From Trissonchulus latispiculum (taxonomy: Eukaryota > Nematoda > Enoplea > Enoplida > Ironidae): DNA of 64,000 bases. A program made the position numbers and the translations under genes. Below the pieces are notes generated by a model, which was not told the origin of the DNA, searched no databases, and saw only the letters and a program-made list of their open reading frames with translations. The DNA lies in the NCBI GenBank assembly GCA_030248195.1, contig JASAND010015487.1:1-64000 (forward strand). The letters run 5' to 3'. Below, piece by piece: positions 1-14,902 of this stretch. The first letter of the stretch is position 1; the number at the start of each line of letters is the position of its first letter.

Positions 1-35
1 GGGCGCTATCGCGCCCCTACATAATAGTATAACTT

Positions 36-348
36 TTGAATTATATAGTGGAAAACAAAACATAGCTGATACAATACAACGCTTTAGCATCAACATCAAT
101 TAACAACAAACAACCATAAAGTTTTTGAGTAAATTCAAATAAGCAAATGTACACACATGGCGGGGGTCTGGGGGCGGCAGCCCCCAACAAAAATTAGGAG
201 AATTTTAAAATTTTTGATTCCAAATCGCATTTTTTAAGCATATTTTGGCTCTAAACATTTTGCGTACTTTGGCGCAGCGGCCGAAAATTTTTTGCATATT
301 TCAGAAAAAAATTGCGTAATTTCGCAATTTGTGCCGCAAAAAACCCAG
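36..348 (+). repeat. Left arm of a 4.2-kb inverted repeat
   Basis: About 310 bases whose reverse complement recurs at 3917-4230 with scattered mismatches and small indels. The arm runs from an AT-rich end (TTGAATTATATAGTGG) through a stretch rich in GGGGGTCTGGGGGCGGC to a GCGCAATTTT-type inner end. No coding capacity is evident. It is either one end of a large foldback element or one of two inverted copies of a dispersed repeat. I saw no target duplication because the outer flank is too close to the window edge. Confidence 0.8.
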
Positions 349-1989
349 AATTTGACCCACAATTATTTTTTTGAAAAAACGAATAACGTTGCATAATATT
401 GTTGTGTATAGTTATTACGTGCGTTTGCATATTCATGCTTATTGAAATTGTGACGGTTGGATTATAGCAAGCTGGTGGGAACAGCACGGGTGGTTTTTTC
501 GGTAAAAAGTTATTGCGGAAATAGATTTTCCGTTTCCGTTTTTGCTCCAGTTTTTTTGCAGTAAAATTTTGTGATTGCTAAAAATTATCTTGACTCTTCA
601 TCTTCAAAATAAACAAAGCTTTAAAGAATTATATACTTTATTGAAAAATTTCTTAATTGTGGCTATGGCTCTCCCCCCCCAAGACCCCTTGTATTGTAAA
701 ATTTAACCAAAATTATGAATATTTTACGTTAACGGATGTTCGGTTATCAGCCTATGCAAAACCTAAGTTCAAAAATATTTTTATTTCTCAGTTAAAATTT
801 CAATTTTCGCTGCGTCGTGTATATAGTTTCTGTCATCAAGCCAAGGTACAGTGTTGGTTTCAAAACATATTTCACAGAAGCGGAGAATTTTTTGTAAAAA
901 TATTGTTTAAAAATTTCAATATTTGTCAAAAATTGGATAGTTTGGTGTTCATAACTTTGTCTAAAATGTTAACTTATAGCCGGATTTTTTCTCAAATCAG
1001 CTATTGACCGGATATCCGGTGCCCATATTATATGGCACCTTGAAATTAAAGCAAAACTGAATTTCTGAAAAAACTATTTTGGACGTTTGCTAATAAAAAT
1101 TACATTCAGAAAAATGAATGAAGAGTACAATTTTGAAAAATTTAGAATTTAGTCCATTTTAACGAATTTTCTAAATTATTTAGATTATCTTGGAAAGTTG
1201 GAAACCTATAGTGATCTTCAAAATTTTCCAACTTCTGCTTATCGAATAAACGGCATTTTTACTAAAACTACGAAGACAAATTAACAAAACGTAATACTTC
1301 GTTTTTTGCTGTTGACTTTAAGCGTCCATCCCTGGCGAGTAGAAAGATTTGAATTGCACATTATAGAAATTAGTTCACAAAGTACCCAAATTTCAAAAAA
1401 AAAGCAATTAAATTTGGTATTATTTTTCTAAATGTTCTGGTTCGCAACTGTATCAATTTTTCGTATCTAATATATATAGTATGGGTATTTTGGGTCGCAG
1501 AACACGAATCTAAAGTCCGTTTTTGGTATCAGTTTGTTACTATTACATAATTAAGATATAATTAAGATTAATTATTTAAGAGATGTATATATTGCGTTCG
1601 ATAGCTAGAATGACCGAAATGGACCCAAAAATGGTGCAATCGCTACTATAATTACGTATAATTTTGTAAATATGCTGCAATTTAGTGTAAGAAAAACCGG
1701 GAAAATGGGTCTGAAAAACCTGGAAAAACCGGGAAAAACCGGGAAAATGAAATCCAGAAGTCCGCATGAACCCTGATATATTCTTGTAGTACAAATCAAA
1801 AATAAGAAAATAAGCTAGTTTTTATGCCTCCCGGGGCCGGAAAAAATTTTGGCTTGGGGCCAAAGTCGGCCAAAACGCTAAAATGGCCAAAAAGTATGCT
1901 TCAAAGGCGCCTTAAGGCTTATTATCTGTAGATTCACATGAGCTCACGAAACTAGCAATATATATTAGCAAAAAATAGCAGAAAGTTTC
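349..1989. other. AT-rich sequence without recognisable genes
   Basis: I see no credible coding exon, RNA gene or transposon end here. The open frames are short, low in complexity and unlike any family I recognise. Short inverted AAAACCGGGAAAA-type motifs near 1695-1750 are the only local structure. Confidence 0.5.
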
Positions 1990-2800
1990 AGAGGTTGTGA
2001 CATCTAACAGGATGAATATAGATCAAGCATTTTTGAACATCGATTTCTCAAAACTGACGAATCGGCCAAAATTTTTTCTTGTGCTATTATACAGAGGGTA
2101 TATGGGCCGAGGGACGTTTTCTTGGATTTGGCTCAACAAGTTTCAATACTCCAGAAAATCAGACAAATGTGCGGCGACACGAAATTTCTCAACTTTGTAT
2201 ATATTCAGTTTTCTCGCAACTGGAGTTGTTTTAGCTCAAACCAAGAAAAACGTACCTCCGCAGAAGCACGAATTTCGATTCTGCCAAAAATCTCCGGAAT
2301 CCGTTGAGTTCGTAGTTTTTGAGAAATCGATGTTCGAAACAAAATAATCGCAGTTTCGCCAAAATGGTTTTTCGGTCAAATCTCTAGCTTAAAGCCATAA
2401 AGTTCGGCTAACAGGCTTTCATAAAATGTGCATTTATGATTCATATCGATTGAGTATAAACAAGCCAACTTTGTCCTTAATAGGTGGCAGTAATTTTGAA
2501 AAAACTGATTTCCTCAAAAAGCCATTTTTTGACCCTCAAAACAGTTTTTTGCTTGCACTGACGTAACCACTGGAGATAGCTCAAAAGTTGTAAAAGCAAA
2601 AATGTTCATTTTTGTGTCCTCTTTCCAGCCATAGCAACCAATCCGGTGTCTGGTCTGTCTACTGGAAGCCTAAGGCCAAAAACCAAAACTTTCTTATCTT
2701 TTGGCCTAAAAAGACGGGACTGGTCCCAGAATGTTAAAGAGCACGGAAATAGGTTCTTTTGTAAGTTTCACCCATTTACGTAAAAGATTAAAGCCGTATG
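1990..2800 (+). repeat. Dispersed repeat family R, copy 1
   Basis: An approximately 800-bp non-coding sequence whose parts recur at 22200-23095, 46622-46890 and 47375-47700. Shared blocks include GATTTCTCAAA, GGGCCGAGGGAC, GATTTGGCTCAA, CAACTGGA with GTTTTAGCTCAAACC, CCACTGGAGATAGCTC, and CTTTCTTATCTTTTGGCC. No transposase or reverse transcriptase frame is present. Divergence between copies is substantial, so the family is old. Confidence 0.75.
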
Positions 2801-2856
2801 AGCGAAAAATACCCGAAAGGAAACCAGCACCTTAAGGCAAAATTGCTTCCACAAGG

Positions 2857-3260
2857 GATTTAACCACTGGCGGATCCAGGATTTCGTGACGGGGGGCGGT
2901 AAAATTTTTCCAGCGGGGGGTCTGGGGGGCGGAGCCCCCCAGAAGAAATTTTTTGTTTTTGCAATAAAATCGGTCTTCGGATCTTTAATTCTTTTTATAC
3001 TGAAGAACTGAACAAATTTTTTAAAATTCTTGGCATTTTTAGCCAAAAATGGTTATTTTCTCTGAAAAATCGGATGCATTTCAAGCTTTTTCTTCACAAA
3101 TGCAATAAATATTCGGTTAAAAAGTAGAAAATTCGCGCCGACGGCGCGAAATTTTTTGGTTTTTTGCCCTTTTTTCTCTTTCTCTCCTTAATTTTTCCTA
3201 CCTTCGAATCGCGACGGGGGGGGCGGCCGCCCCCCCCCTGGATCCGCCCCTGGATTTAAC
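2857..3260. mobile_element. hAT-like MITE, 388 bp, with 8-bp target duplication
   Basis: The element spans 2865-3252 and is flanked by perfect 8-bp direct repeats GATTTAAC (2857-2864 and 3253-3260). Its ends are CACTGGCGGATCCAGG on the left and CCTGGATCCGCCCCTG on the right, a 16-bp TIR with two mismatches, followed by subterminal G-rich and C-rich runs. The TIR beginning CA and the 8-bp duplication fit the hAT superfamily. There is no transposase frame, so it is non-autonomous. It sits inside the 36-4230 inverted structure. Confidence 0.85.
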
Positions 3261-3916
3261 CCAAATTGGTTATACTACAAGGTTAGCAAAATTTGACCTC
3301 CCTTCAGGAGGTACGTATGATTACTACAGTACTCAGTTTACAGACGAGAGAAATTTATTTTGATCGCTCATCTACTGTCGGAGCTGTATGTTTGTAAATT
3401 ATTTTCAGAAAAAATAGAAGTTTATTTTAGGGTTTTTAATTTGTGTATTTTCAGATGCATACCTTGCTTACCTTTGATCATCCCCATATTATCCGACTGT
3501 TTGGGGTCTGCTCTGACAGCCCGATTTGGATTATTATAGAGTTGGCCCCGCTGGGAGAGGTTAGTAGCAATTCTTCTTTTTTGAGATACATATACGTATA
3601 TATACGCAGGGTATTTTTTTAGGGATTTTTCGGGGGGGGGGTTCCCGCCCCCCCTCGGGGCCCTGGGGGGGGGAGAAATTTCCGGGAAGGGGGGAGATTT
3701 TTTGGTGAAAATGAGCCTTTTTGCTATTTTTTGGCGTATTTTGCACGTAAAGCGCAAAAAGTTCTCAAAAATGCCAGGATTTAAGCCAAAAATAGCTATT
3801 TTTAGGTAAAAATCTCCGGCGAAGCCGGAAAATTTTTGAAAATTTGACCATTTTGGAAAAATGTAGACCTCATTAAGGGGGAAGGCCAAAATCCCGGGGG
3901 GGCGATTTCTTGGGGG

Positions 3917-4230
3917 CTGGGTTTTTTTGCGCCACAAACTGCGAAATTACGCAATTTTTTTCTGCAATACGCAAAAAATTTTGGGCCGTTGCGCCACAGT
4001 ACGCAAAAATTTTTGAGCCAAAATATGCTTAAAAATGCGATTTGGAGTCAAAAATTTTAAAATTCTCCTAAGTGTTTGCTGGGGGCTGCCGCCCCCAGAC
4101 CCCCGCCTTGTGGGTACATTTGCTTATTTGAGTTTATTCCAAAATTTTATGGTTGTTTGTTGTTGATTGATGTTGATGCTAAAGCGTTGTATTGTATCAG
4201 CTATGTTTTGTTTTCCACTATATAATTTAA
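3917..4230 (-). repeat. Right arm of the 4.2-kb inverted repeat
   Basis: Reverse-complement partner of 36-348, ending in TCCACTATATAATTTAA. Between the arms lie repeat R copy 1, the 2865-3252 MITE and G/C-run sequence at 3620-3915, with no coding sequence. If transcribed through, the arms could form a roughly 310-bp duplex with a long loop. Confidence 0.8.
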
Positions 4231-5044
4231 AAGTAAGTTGGAAAATTGTTAGGGTCATCAAAGCATTTTATACAACACATCAAATGCAGGAACCGTACGG
4301 TGATTAAAAATGAAAATTGTAGATGTATATAATCTGTTCAGCTCTACGAAACTTACCCCTCGCACGTGGCCCCACAATTTTCTTGGAACACACGAAAATG
4401 GACGGTTTCTGAATCAAATATTTATTAATTTCTTGAAAAGTTTTGAACAACAAAAGACATTCTTGAAAAATGTTTGCGCCTTCGGCGCATCTACGTAATT
4501 GTTCTATTTCGTTCCCAGCTTTAACATTAGCGTTCTTTCTTTAACGTATTCGTCTCTGATCTTTTTTAATGTCGTCAAAACGGCTTAATGTTAAATAATC
4601 AAAATATATACGTTGTATTCATTTATATATGTCGAAAACAAGATAGTGAAATCGCGAAAAAATTTTTCAGAAGACAAACTTCTTGCGAATACACATTCAC
4701 AGTTCCGAAGTCCACTTTTCAACAAATTCCTGCTGATAAATGTTTCATATATATATTCTATTCATCCACTTTCGCGCTAAGAATTGCGTAAAATTTTCGA
4801 AGGCTCCTCTCTGGCGTGGCGAAACGATAAATTAAGCATTTAAAATGCTTTAAAACGTTAAATAAAGTATAAAATAACACAAAAATCGGTTTTTTGAGCG
4901 AAAACAGGCGTGGCGCAATTTTTTTCCAAATTACGCAAAAAATTTTGGGGCACTGCGCCACGGACCGCAAAAAGTTCGGACGAAAAAAACACAGCTTGGG
5001 GGAAGGCATTTTCGGGGGGGCCCCCCCCCTGTAAAAAATACCCT

Positions 5045-6167
5045 GTATAGAGGTCGGGGAAAAAACCCAAGGAAGTCACTTTTTGGACTCTGCAGAACTA
5101 CCCAGTGGAGCAATCCGGCTATAAATTATTTTCTTATCAAGCCCTGTCTAGACTCATTTTGGTATATAAATCGCCTCTCTAAGTCCTGTCGTTAATTAGT
5201 ACGTATATAATTAACGGTTAATTAGCCGGGTAAAAAAACCAATGGCGGGAAAAAACCAACCTATCTGAAAAAAACAACCCCAATATTCGGCCAGGGTAAC
5301 TCATATTAGCGATTTTATGTATGCACCAGGTAAAATCGGCGTCGCTGACTTCATATCTGCAGTTATTTTTTCGATATTCCTTATAATAAGTGAGAAAATC
5401 GAACATCAAAATTTGCAGCATCAACTGGCTAGGTTTCTTAAAATTGTTCTTTCATTTGCCAGTTTCTATGTTAAAATACAAAAATTTGTAAAACTTTTTA
5501 AATTCGATGAAATAAATTAAAATAAATGTTGTTTCAGTGTTTTTTCGCGTATTTCTTTGTCCCAGAGTACTTTTTGGCCACTTTAGCTGAGCCAAACAGC
5601 CGATCCACCGAAATGAGGTTTTTACCGGCTAGCACAAAATCGTCAGGTCCAAATGTAATTTTGAGCTGTTCATGTGAAAGAACGCATTAAACTTGCTATG
5701 TGGCCGACGCCGACGCCGAGCAACTAAGAACCATTTTTGGGAGTTTGGCAGCAAAAGCAAAAATTGGTTTTTTCCACCCCTTGGTTTTTTCCCATTTTGT
5801 AAAAATTCTGCTGGCAGCTTGCCAAGCGTCGCAGGAAGGCGAGACCGACATTTTTGGAAAGAGCACATGTTGTTCTCATAGAAACTATCAAAAGTTATTA
5901 CCTAACTACTATTGAAAAGTTTCTACGGACCTTCAAAAATAGGCAAATTTTGAATTTTTGGGGGGTCGAAAATGCCAAAATTTTCAAAATGTTATAAAAT
6001 GTTCAAAAGTGGTCCGATTTTGCTCAAATGTGGTGTGGTAGGTGGGATGGGCCCTACCAACTTGCACGCAAAATTTGAGCCCGCTAGCTCATCCTCATCG
6101 CCCAAACGAGGGGTTGGTTTTTTCCCCCACCACTTGCGGATTGGTTTCTTTTCCCCGACCTCTATAC
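5045..6167. mobile_element. Probable 1.1-kb non-autonomous DNA transposon
   Basis: The ends are inverted repeats: GTATAGAGGTCGGGG at 5045-5059 and CCCCGACCTCTATAC at 6153-6167, continued by A-rich and T-rich stretches. Subterminal copies of a (G)GGAAAAAACCAA motif lie in forward orientation near 5227-5260 and in reverse orientation near 5763-5795 and 6113-6150, a layout typical of cut-and-paste transposons. I found no matching target duplication, and the internal frames do not resemble a transposase. The element may be old, or the true ends may lie slightly elsewhere. Confidence 0.6.
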
Positions 6168-6907
6168 GTACGTAGTTATATATTTGCCTGTTATTTTGTG
6201 TTGATTTTTGAAGCGCTAACTTTGCACTACGATGGTTTGTCAACTGTTCAAGTTTGGAAAGAGAGCACACTAGGCATTTTAGAGATTGTTTCAATTGCAG
6301 GAAATGATTTTCAATAAACAGCCAAAAATGTGTCTGTTTTCGTATCTTTTGCATGGAGGGGCTCAAAACGTTATCAAAGTGCCCGAATTTGGGCTAAAAA
6401 TAGGTATATATTTCTGCGAAAAACTTTTAAAATTTGCCAATTTATAGCAACAATTTGGGCATCCAAAATTCACAGACGGGGAAGCAAATATCCTTGGAAG
6501 GAACGATTTCGGGCGGGTCTGTGAAAACCCTCTGTATTTTTCTTACCGAAGATTCAGCTGTTTCGACTAGAATTAATCCGGGCATTAAAGACTCCTGACT
6601 GGATTAAATTTTAATGCGACAAGTTGAAATTAAATTAAATACGTTATAAATTGTAATTGTAAGTTGTAATAAGTTGTAAATTAAACCAACTAAATCAATT
6701 TATTATGTATCTTTAGTGTTGTGTATTTGCATGTTTAGAATCAGAATGCAATCTTGTTATCATTATTGCCAGTCTGATGTAGACGTCCTGTGTGGTGAAT
6801 TTGCTTCGAAATGCTTTCTGTAAGCAACAGCTACAGTAATTACAGTTCACGAAATCCAAGACTGTTGGCGCAGTTTGCAATTGGCAAAATATTGCGTAGT
6901 GACGCCA

Positions 6908-7293
6908 CGGTGCTGGGGTTTTTCTAGGCAAAAATAAGTGGGGGGGGACGCCCCCCCCACTAGTGGGGAGGGGAGGTCCAAAAGGGGGGGGGGGGATAAA
7001 ATGGGCTAAAAATGCCAAAAGTACAGTATAAAAGCCTGTTTTCTACATATACTGCTATAACCAAGAATAAAAGTGCACAAAAATTACGTTTTGGCACCAA
7101 AATAGACGATCTTGGACCAAAAAATTCCGGCGAAGCCGGAAAATTTTTGAAAATTTTGACCAAAAATCCTAAAAATTTGACGTTTTCTGGGCACTCTAGG
7201 TTGAGTGGGGGGGGGAAGCCCAAAAAAGTGGGGGGGAAGGGGTCGAGTGGGGGGGGGGCCCCCACCCCCCCCCAGTAAAAAACCCCAGCGGTG
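6908..7293. mobile_element. G/C-run-rich MITE, 376 bp, with 5-bp direct repeats
   Basis: The element spans 6913-7288 between CTGGGGTTTTT and AAAAACCCCAG. The perfect 5-bp repeat CGGTG occurs immediately outside both ends (6908-6912 and 7289-7293). Long G and C homopolymers lie just inside the ends. Similar ends are seen near 3608 (CAGGGTATTTTTT) and 5030 (CTGTAAAAAATACCCTG), suggesting a family. I cannot assign a superfamily. Confidence 0.6.
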
Positions 7294-7505
7294 ATTTTCG
7301 CCAAACTTGGCGAAAAGTCTTGTCTAATTGGCGACATTTTCTTGTCTTGTCGATAAACGGTATTTTCGCCAATTTGGAAATTACGCCACGAGTCCTGCTT
7401 TCCGTGAAATGTACTGTGGTTCTCCCCCCCCCCACGACTTCTTACTGTTTGATCAAAAATACGATTATGCGTTTTTTGTTAATTCTATTGTGGTGTTCAT
7501 TTTAG

Positions 7506-7621
7506 CAGCGACTTTATCTGCAGAAGCATCGAGCAGTGTTAGAGCACTGTATTCTGCTTCTGTACTGTTACCAGCTCAGTACTGCCCTTTCCTATTTGGA
7601 GGCTCGCAAGATACTTTACAG
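7506..7621 (+). CDS. FAK-like tyrosine kinase, catalytic-domain exon
   Basis: A 116-bp exon between the acceptor TTCATTTTAG and the donor ACAG|GTATTT. The open phase encodes about 38 residues, ending in YQLSTALSYLEARKILYR. This matches the alpha-E helix and the start of the catalytic loop of focal adhesion kinase family tyrosine kinases. The last codon is split (AG|G), and joining to the exon at 9519 restores the catalytic-loop sequence in frame, so the two exons support each other. The usual catalytic-loop HRD reads YRD here. The family acts at integrin-linked adhesions, phosphorylating tyrosines; that role is family knowledge, not shown here. The upstream glycine-loop and lysine exons were not found in the window. 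Confidence 0.75.
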
Positions 7622-11389
<3,768 letters not shown>

Positions 11390-11464
11390 GTGACCGTAGC
11401 TCAGCGGCAGAGCAACCCGGACTTCGAGTCTGCGGTGGTCCCGGGTTCAAGTCCCGGCGGGCAC
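11390..11464 (+). tRNA. tRNA-like gene, possibly tRNA-Arg (TCG) or a tRNA pseudogene
   Basis: The acceptor arm pairs GTGACCG with CGGGCAC (six of seven pairs). The D stem pairs GCTC with GAGC around AGCGGCA. The T arm is canonical: CCGGG, loop TTCAAGT, CCCGG. The internal A and B boxes (TAGCTCAGCGGCAGAGC and GGTTCAAGTCC) are intact. The anticodon arm is irregular: CCGGA pairs with TCTGC at four of five positions around CTTCGAG, giving anticodon TCG, but an extra two or three bases precede the stem. It lies just before the terminal exon at 11730, possibly in an intron of that gene. Confidence 0.5.
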
Positions 11465-11729
11465 TTCCTAAACAGGCTTGGGAATATGGCTCCTGCGAAT
11501 ATAATAATACAAATTTGGAGGAAAACTGATCTAGTCTATCTAAATTTCTTTTTAAAGTTGCTTAATTTCCTTCTAAGCCTCCAAAACGACATATCCCAAC
11601 CTCACACTGAAGCTTCAGTAAAATAAAAGACTGAAGTAGAAATTCAAATCTAATGTGTGTAACCTTCAACTATTTTGTCTTGAATTTCCTGTTATTCTGA
11701 TTAAATTTTTTCATTTTCTTATTTTGTAG

Positions 11730-11971
11730 AAAGTGGACTATCACTCCAGCAACTGGCGGAGTCAAGACAGGCCAACCTGGAAAGTGTCCTGCATCTCGCT
11801 GACGGGGCTTTGCGTCAACTGATCCGAGCCTTCATGAAGGAACAAACCTCCTCTCAAAGTCGACGTGCGTTGGCCCAGCGGCTTAGTCAGCGAACGGCGG
11901 CGATTTTGGAGCAGTTGCTAAATCCACCTGAGGATTTATGTGATGGTCCCTCCTTGGTGACGGCACTGTGA
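11730..11971 (+). CDS. Terminal exon of unknown helical protein
   Basis: This exon follows a strong acceptor (TTCATTTTCTTATTTTGTAG) and is open to TGA at 11969-11971. It encodes about 80 residues that look amphipathic-helical, including LQQLAESRQANLESVL, ALRQLIRAF and RRALAQRLSQRTAAILEQLL. Its GC content is clearly above the surrounding intron sequence, consistent with true coding. A polyadenylation signal follows at 12140. Being downstream of and on the same strand as the FAK-like exons, it could encode the end of that protein, whose family ends in a four-helix focal-adhesion-targeting domain. I see no specific sequence match, so this remains inference. Confidence 0.6.
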
Positions 11972-12139
11972 AGATGCTCCCCCGATTCGGAAGAATTCCT
12001 AAACTGTCTGAAGGATCTTTTGGTCCAGAAATAGTAATTTTATGTATGGCTTTGAACGAAATGGTCCTTTTTCTTTGATGATTGTTTAGTGTTAATTGCC
12101 TGTTGTTAATGAACCCATGTTGGGTTAATTACATATTAC

Positions 12140-12145
12140 AATAAA
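12140..12145 (+). promoter_or_regulatory. Polyadenylation signal AATAAA
   Basis: A canonical AATAAA 169 bases after the TGA of the exon at 11730-11971, followed by a T/G-rich stretch (GGTTGTTTTAGTG). Position and context fit the 3' end of that gene. Confidence 0.6.
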
Positions 12146-12791
12146 TGGCGTGGTTGTTTTAGTGAAGTTAGTCGTGTTATTGTGTGCTGAAGCGTTTTGT
12201 GTTAATATTATACATTTTTCACTCTGTATAGTGCGGGCTTTTAATCGAAGGGTCAGAGCGGGATAGTGTTGTTTCAGTACGCAGCATTTTTAGTTTCAGT
12301 CGGTGGATGATTTTTAGCTACAGTTGCAGTCGGGACCGAAAAATCAGTTTGTGTTTCAGTAATAAGTTCAATCAAAAAACTGCAGTTTCTAGTCTTCTGC
12401 AATAGTATAAAGCATAAGTTGATGATTATGCTCCCACTGCGGCATATTAACGACATGAAAACCTTCAAATCTTCAAGTTTTGAGGAGAGACTGGAACTAG
12501 CTTCAGTCCGAGTTTCCGGTCGCTACTCAATCTTTCGGTTCAGTCGGCTGTCCTTAGTAATTCCTGTTTGAGTTTCAGTGCCTGAATCATTACTACTGTA
12601 TAGGAGAGAAACTCTGTTTCATGCATTTTTTCTTTTTTCATTCATTTTTTCATGGAAACCTTTCAAATAATGCGAGCACCCAGGTTTGAATTCTCCGCGT
12701 CCGGCTCTGAGCCCTGCCTCCGTTGTTGGAGTTCGCTGTTGCAGGTTAATTGTATCGGTACCTACTGGTGCAGCCAGAAAAAATTGCTTTG

Positions 12792-13034
12792 TTATGGGTC
12801 TATCACGATAACTATGGAATGAAATGTGGCGTAATTAATTAATCACGCCGAACGGTTTGGCTTAATTAATTACGTCAAAAATTTGAAAGGAAAGATTAAT
12901 GTTTTTGCATGAATTATGTGTAATTTAAATGCCTACAAGATTTTCAGCGAAATTAATTAATTACGCCGATCCGTTCGGCGTGTTTAATTAATTCCGCCAC
13001 TTTTCATTCCGTAGTTATCGTGATAGACCCATTA
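12792..13034. mobile_element. Harbinger-like MITE, 237 bp, TTA target duplication
   Basis: The element spans 12795-13031. The left end begins TGGGTCTATCACGATAACTA and the right end is its near-perfect reverse complement; the TIRs extend roughly 60 bp, through the TTAATTAAT and CGCCGAACGG blocks. It is flanked by TTA on both sides (12792-12794 and 13032-13034), the three-base duplication typical of PIF/Harbinger elements. No coding sequence is present. Confidence 0.8.
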
Positions 13035-13310
13035 ACCGCAAACGACGTAGGAAAGCCTTAGGCGTTTTTGTAACCGTAAATAACACAGGAACATATAAAG
13101 TGATGCCATACAGGCTTAAAATGGTCATTTGAAGTGTCAAAAAAGTTTGGTCCCGAAGTGGTATGGGATTCATATTTTGCTCCAGGCGCGAAAAGGCTGC
13201 CCGCAGCGCATGGAATATAAATTTTGGGGTCTAAAAACTGACACAAAGATGTGTGTACAAAACCTGTAATATCTCCAGTGAACTAAATATACGTCGTAAC
13301 CTAGAAAACC

Positions 13311-13354
<44 letters not shown>
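13311..13354. repeat. AT dinucleotide microsatellite
   Basis: An approximately 44-bp (AT)n tract. The sequence just before it, around 13245-13312 (GTGTGTACAAAA...CCAGTGAACT...ATACGTCGTAAC), recurs at 46454-46525, so it belongs to a dispersed repeat. Confidence 0.9.
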
Positions 13355-13356
<2 letters not shown>

Positions 13357-13600
13357 GGAATCCTTGTAGCGAGACAAACATTTTTATAAAATTTAAAATT
13401 TCAAAAATTTTAAAATATTGTTTTTTCGGCGAATTTTTTGGTCCGTTCAAGGTATTCAGCTCATTCTTTCAGAAAACTTTTCGTATCCGAAGACGCATCC
13501 ATTGACACAAGAACGAGAAACTTCGGTTGAGAAATGAGCATTTTGTTCCACAAATTCGTTTTCCCAATTTCATTGATGTTTGCCGCTTCTGTCAAATCGC

Positions 13601-14375
13601 GTATATACTAGAGATGAGGATTTTGGCTCGCGGCTCGGCTCGCGAGCCGAGCCGAGCCGAGCCGGCAGCAATTTCTCCCGAGCCGAGCCGAGCCGGAGAA
13701 TTGAAGCTCCGAGCCGAGCCGGAGAATTGAAGCTCCGAGCCGAGCCGAGCCGACCCCAACCAAAAATAGTAATTCGGCCAAATTTCCCTGCTATATTTTC
13801 ACTTGTTTAAGTAAAATTGCCAATAATTTCGGTGAACACTAATAATAATTGCCAACAATTTTCTTTAGCTTTCTCGATATCTTCCAAGCAAATGTTAATC
13901 TTAATGTTAGGCTGTCCTTGACACCAACTTGTTTATGATGGTATTGATATACTTTCAATAAGAAAAACTTTTGACTTATTTCATTTTTTCGTCTCAGTTT
14001 TGGTTTCATAAAAAATCTTACCTGTAAAATTATTCTGTGTTTGTATTTGTAGTATTTCTATTCTATCAGAAAGCGAAAAAGCTGTAACCGCTTCTAGTAT
14101 TCGAGTATATAATATGATCTTGAGAGGCTACAGATAAATGTTAACGTGCAATTATAACTGGTTACGACTTCTTTAATAAATTTGAACAAGACAACAAGGA
14201 GCTAAACAAAATAAAATTCGATGCAATCTGGCGAATTTGAAATTTCAAGCTTGGCGAGCCGAGCCGAGCCGAGCCGACCCACTTTCAAAATTTTCCCGAG
14301 CCGAGCCGGGTATGACCGCGAGCCGAGCCGAGCCGAGCCGGAAAAGTCCGGCTCGTCCTCATCTCTAGTATATAC
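13601..14375. mobile_element. hAT-like MITE, 759 bp, with GAGCCG-repeat arms
   Basis: The element spans 13609-14367 and is flanked by a perfect 8-bp duplication GTATATAC (13601-13608 and 14368-14375). The ends are TAGAGATGAGGA and TCCTCATCTCTA. Just inside both ends lie tandem GAGCC/GAGCCG arrays (about 13625-13755 and 14254-14353), with the sequence CTCGCGGCTCGGCTCGCGAG near the left end. Ends beginning TAGAGATG plus an 8-bp TSD are characteristic of hAT elements. The core at 13760-14250 is AT-rich and non-coding. The short arginine-rich frames across the arrays are artefacts of the repeats. Confidence 0.88.
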
Positions 14376-14902
14376 TGAAAACGAGGAAAAACTTAAAACA
14401 TACCAACTTTTACAAGTTTTTCAAAAATAACAAGTATATATAGAATCAAAATCAGCTAAAGCTGGGAAAGGTTAGACGTTTTGAACGTGTGACACCATTT
14501 TGAAAAATTTAGCCGTTTTGACTTTAGACGTTTTGATAAGGAACCACCCCCCCCCCAAATACAAGTTGGTCAACTTCAACGACTTATTGCAAGAGATCAA
14601 CCAAACCCTTATAGCATGATTTATACATCGTTGGAATGCTCGCGATGTGCTCGAGATGTATTACACAGTTTAAATAGTCAGACTGAGTTTTCATAGATAA
14701 AGTAGGTACTGGGCTGCGTTGCAAAAGATTCTCCGAAGCCTAGGAGCGCTCCTGAGTTCAGCTTAGGTGCTCACTTAGGAGAATCTTTTCCAACGCGTCC
14801 CTTCTTTAAGATTTATTTCTGATTTCATCCTGTACTTTGCTCAGTTTATTTGACGTTTTTCTTCTTCACTTATCTGGAATTTAAAATATCATTTAGGCTT
14901 TC

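Noticed and set aside
657..1007. 116-codon open frame on the + strand
   Set aside because: Lys/Phe-rich, no domain, no splice sites or polyadenylation context; consistent with AT-rich chance.
3422..3937. 171-codon frame on the - strand rich in Pro
   Set aside because: Created by reading through G/C homopolymer repeats; no recognisable domain and the same sequence occurs as repeat arms.
13580..13810. Arg/Ala/Glu/Pro-rich frames that look like a repetitive protein
   Set aside because: Translation of the GAGCC arrays at the ends of the hAT MITE.
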